This document shows, piece by piece, positions 49,336-49,852 of a stretch of 49,852 bases of DNA. The notes under the pieces were generated by a model. It was given only the letters and a program-made list of their open reading frames with translations. It did not search any database and was not told the DNA's origin. Position numbers and translations under genes: made by a program. The stretch covers positions 1 through 49,852 of the forward strand of contig JAEMSV010000020.1 of NCBI GenBank assembly GCA_016462625.1, given 5' to 3'. Position 1 is the first letter of the stretch, and the number at the start of each line of letters is the position of its first letter. The DNA is from Solirubrobacteraceae bacterium (GTDB lineage Bacteria > Actinomycetota > Thermoleophilia > Solirubrobacterales > Solirubrobacteraceae).

Positions 49336-49761
49336 ATGGACCCCCGTCTGGAAGTGCTCTCGCGCGTGCGCTGGGGCAACGTTGCGCGCGTGGTCGCGCT
49401 CGTCGCCCTGGCCGTCGTCATCGGTGCGTGGCCGCGGCTGCGCGGCACTGAGCCGCAGCTCCCGCCCGACCGCCCGAGGCCCGTGGCGGTGCAGCCGGCG
49501 CCCGTCCCCGCTCCGGTGCGGACCACCCCGGCGCCGAAGCGCGATTCCGCGCCGTCCCGGACCGAACGAGCCCAGCGGGCCGAGCGCCGGCCTCGGCATC
49601 GCAAGACGCGGCCAAAGAAGCGCCGTGCCCCGCCGCGTGCACGTGCAGCATCGGGCTCTGTGCTGCTGAATCTAAACGGAATCGGGGGCTGGCGGCGCGG
49701 CAGGTGGCGGTCGATGAGCAGCCCCCCGCGGCGGTGTATTTGCCGGACTGGTTCGGCATGA
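49336..49761 (+). CDS. Hypothetical single-pass membrane protein, C terminus doubtful
   Basis: The reading frame gives 141 residues: one N-terminal helix (VARVVALVALAVVIGAWP, about 16-33), a Pro-rich stretch (PRPVAVQPAPVPAPVRTTPA) and a very basic region (RRPRHRKTRPKKRRAPPRAR). After about residue 107 the composition changes (SVLLNLNGIGG, then Arg/Ser/Cys-rich) and another plus frame becomes open to the window end. A frameshift or insertion junction near 49655-49700 is possible. No family recognised. TATGAA (49325-49330) lies 5 bases before the ATG. Confidence 0.45.
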   Translation: MDPRLEVLSRVRWGNVARVVALVALAVVIGAWPRLRGTEPQLPPDRPRPVAVQPAPVPAPVRTTPAPKRDSAPSRTERAQRAERRPRHRKTRPKKRRAPPRARAASGSVLLNLNGIGGWRRGRWRSMSSPPRRCICRTGSA

Positions 49762-49852
49762 TGCTGGGCCCCTTTTCAAAGGTGCACCCGAGTGTCCGCT
49801 GCACCTGCACGCTGCATGCATGTGCGCGCTGCCTGCATGCACGGCCCAGGCG
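49762..49852. other. Unassigned tail with repeated TGCATGCA
   Basis: The last 91 bases include CCCCTTTTCAAAGG and two copies of the palindrome TGCATGCA (49813-49820 and 49834-49841), unusual in this composition. One plus frame stays open to the edge and is Cys/His-rich, but I cannot tell whether it is coding. Confidence 0.4.

Noticed and set aside
49275..49604. Upstream extension of the rpsF frame
   Set aside because: S6 homology begins at ATG 49274, and the extension overlaps the divergent plus-strand gene and its start.

Overview
The window is very GC-rich and tightly packed. Most start codons overlap or abut the previous stop (GTGA, ATGA, TAGTG, TGATG), GTG starts are common, and no gene-free stretch exceeds about 165 bases. 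The gene content suggests a deep-branching, aerobic, menaquinone-using actinobacterium, probably of the Thermoleophilia/Solirubrobacterales type. Pointers are a split b6-like bc complex, a Tat system, many ECF sigma factors and a rpsF-ssb-rpsR-rplI-dnaB block. The taxonomic call is an inference from gene content and composition only.

Layout. 1-4824 (+): end of an unknown gene, an alkaline-phosphatase-superfamily enzyme, a GtrA protein and two large GT-C-like membrane proteins, probably a surface-glycan unit. 4854-7961: a DGPF/YCII protein with an ECF42-type sigma factor whose reading frame is broken near 5935, a VOC protein (-), and a second ECF sigma factor with a SnoaL-like tail. 7969-12953: a YmdB-type phosphoesterase (-), an ABC-2 exporter pair, and hypothetical, secreted and hotdog-fold proteins. 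12988-16746 (+): heme genes hemB, a fused AhbA-AhbB siroheme decarboxylase, hemL and a small unknown gene. 16832-21300 (+): qcrA, qcrB, qcrC, menG, a polyprenyl diphosphate synthase and a lipoprotein. 21345-24079: a zinc-ribbon protein (-), tatA, tatC, a membrane TPR protein and tRNA-Lys(CTT).

24041-28928 (-): an operon of an HD-GYP response regulator and two hybrid histidine kinases, the last ending antisense inside the tRNA. 29051-31826 (-): an Nramp metal transporter, a small ORF and a class III CoA-transferase. 31838-35196 (+): a WecB-type epimerase and a CHASE-GAF-SpoIIE phosphatase. 35219-36905: a secreted lipase divergent from a TetR regulator, with a palindrome between them. 36902-41810: a UDP-sugar dehydrogenase, a Gfo/Idh oxidoreductase, a hexapeptide acyltransferase, an unknown membrane protein and an RDD protein. 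41834-42651: a DUF4190-like protein and a GNAT enzyme. 42662-49274 (-): purA, a DnaC-like ATPase, dnaB, rplI, rpsR, an ASCH-like gene, a DUF1579-like gene (+), ssb and rpsF. 49336-49852: an unknown membrane-anchored protein and an odd tail.

How the parts fit: the heme, bc-complex, quinone and Tat genes form one respiratory neighbourhood. Heme supplies the cytochromes, MenG and the prenyl synthase supply menaquinone, and Tat exports the twin-arginine Rieske protein. The epimerase, dehydrogenase, oxidoreductase and acyltransferase match four of the five Wbp-type steps to UDP-2,3-diacetamido-uronic acid. The most interesting signals are the AhbA-AhbB fusion, the recurrent -10 hexamers placed 6-9 nt from start codons (leaderless mRNAs), one near-symmetric -10 shared by two divergent genes, Arg-Asp repeat tails on both S6 and S18, a DnaC-like loader next to dnaB, an ~80-residue TatC insertion, and a kinase whose stop codon lies inside an antisense tRNA.
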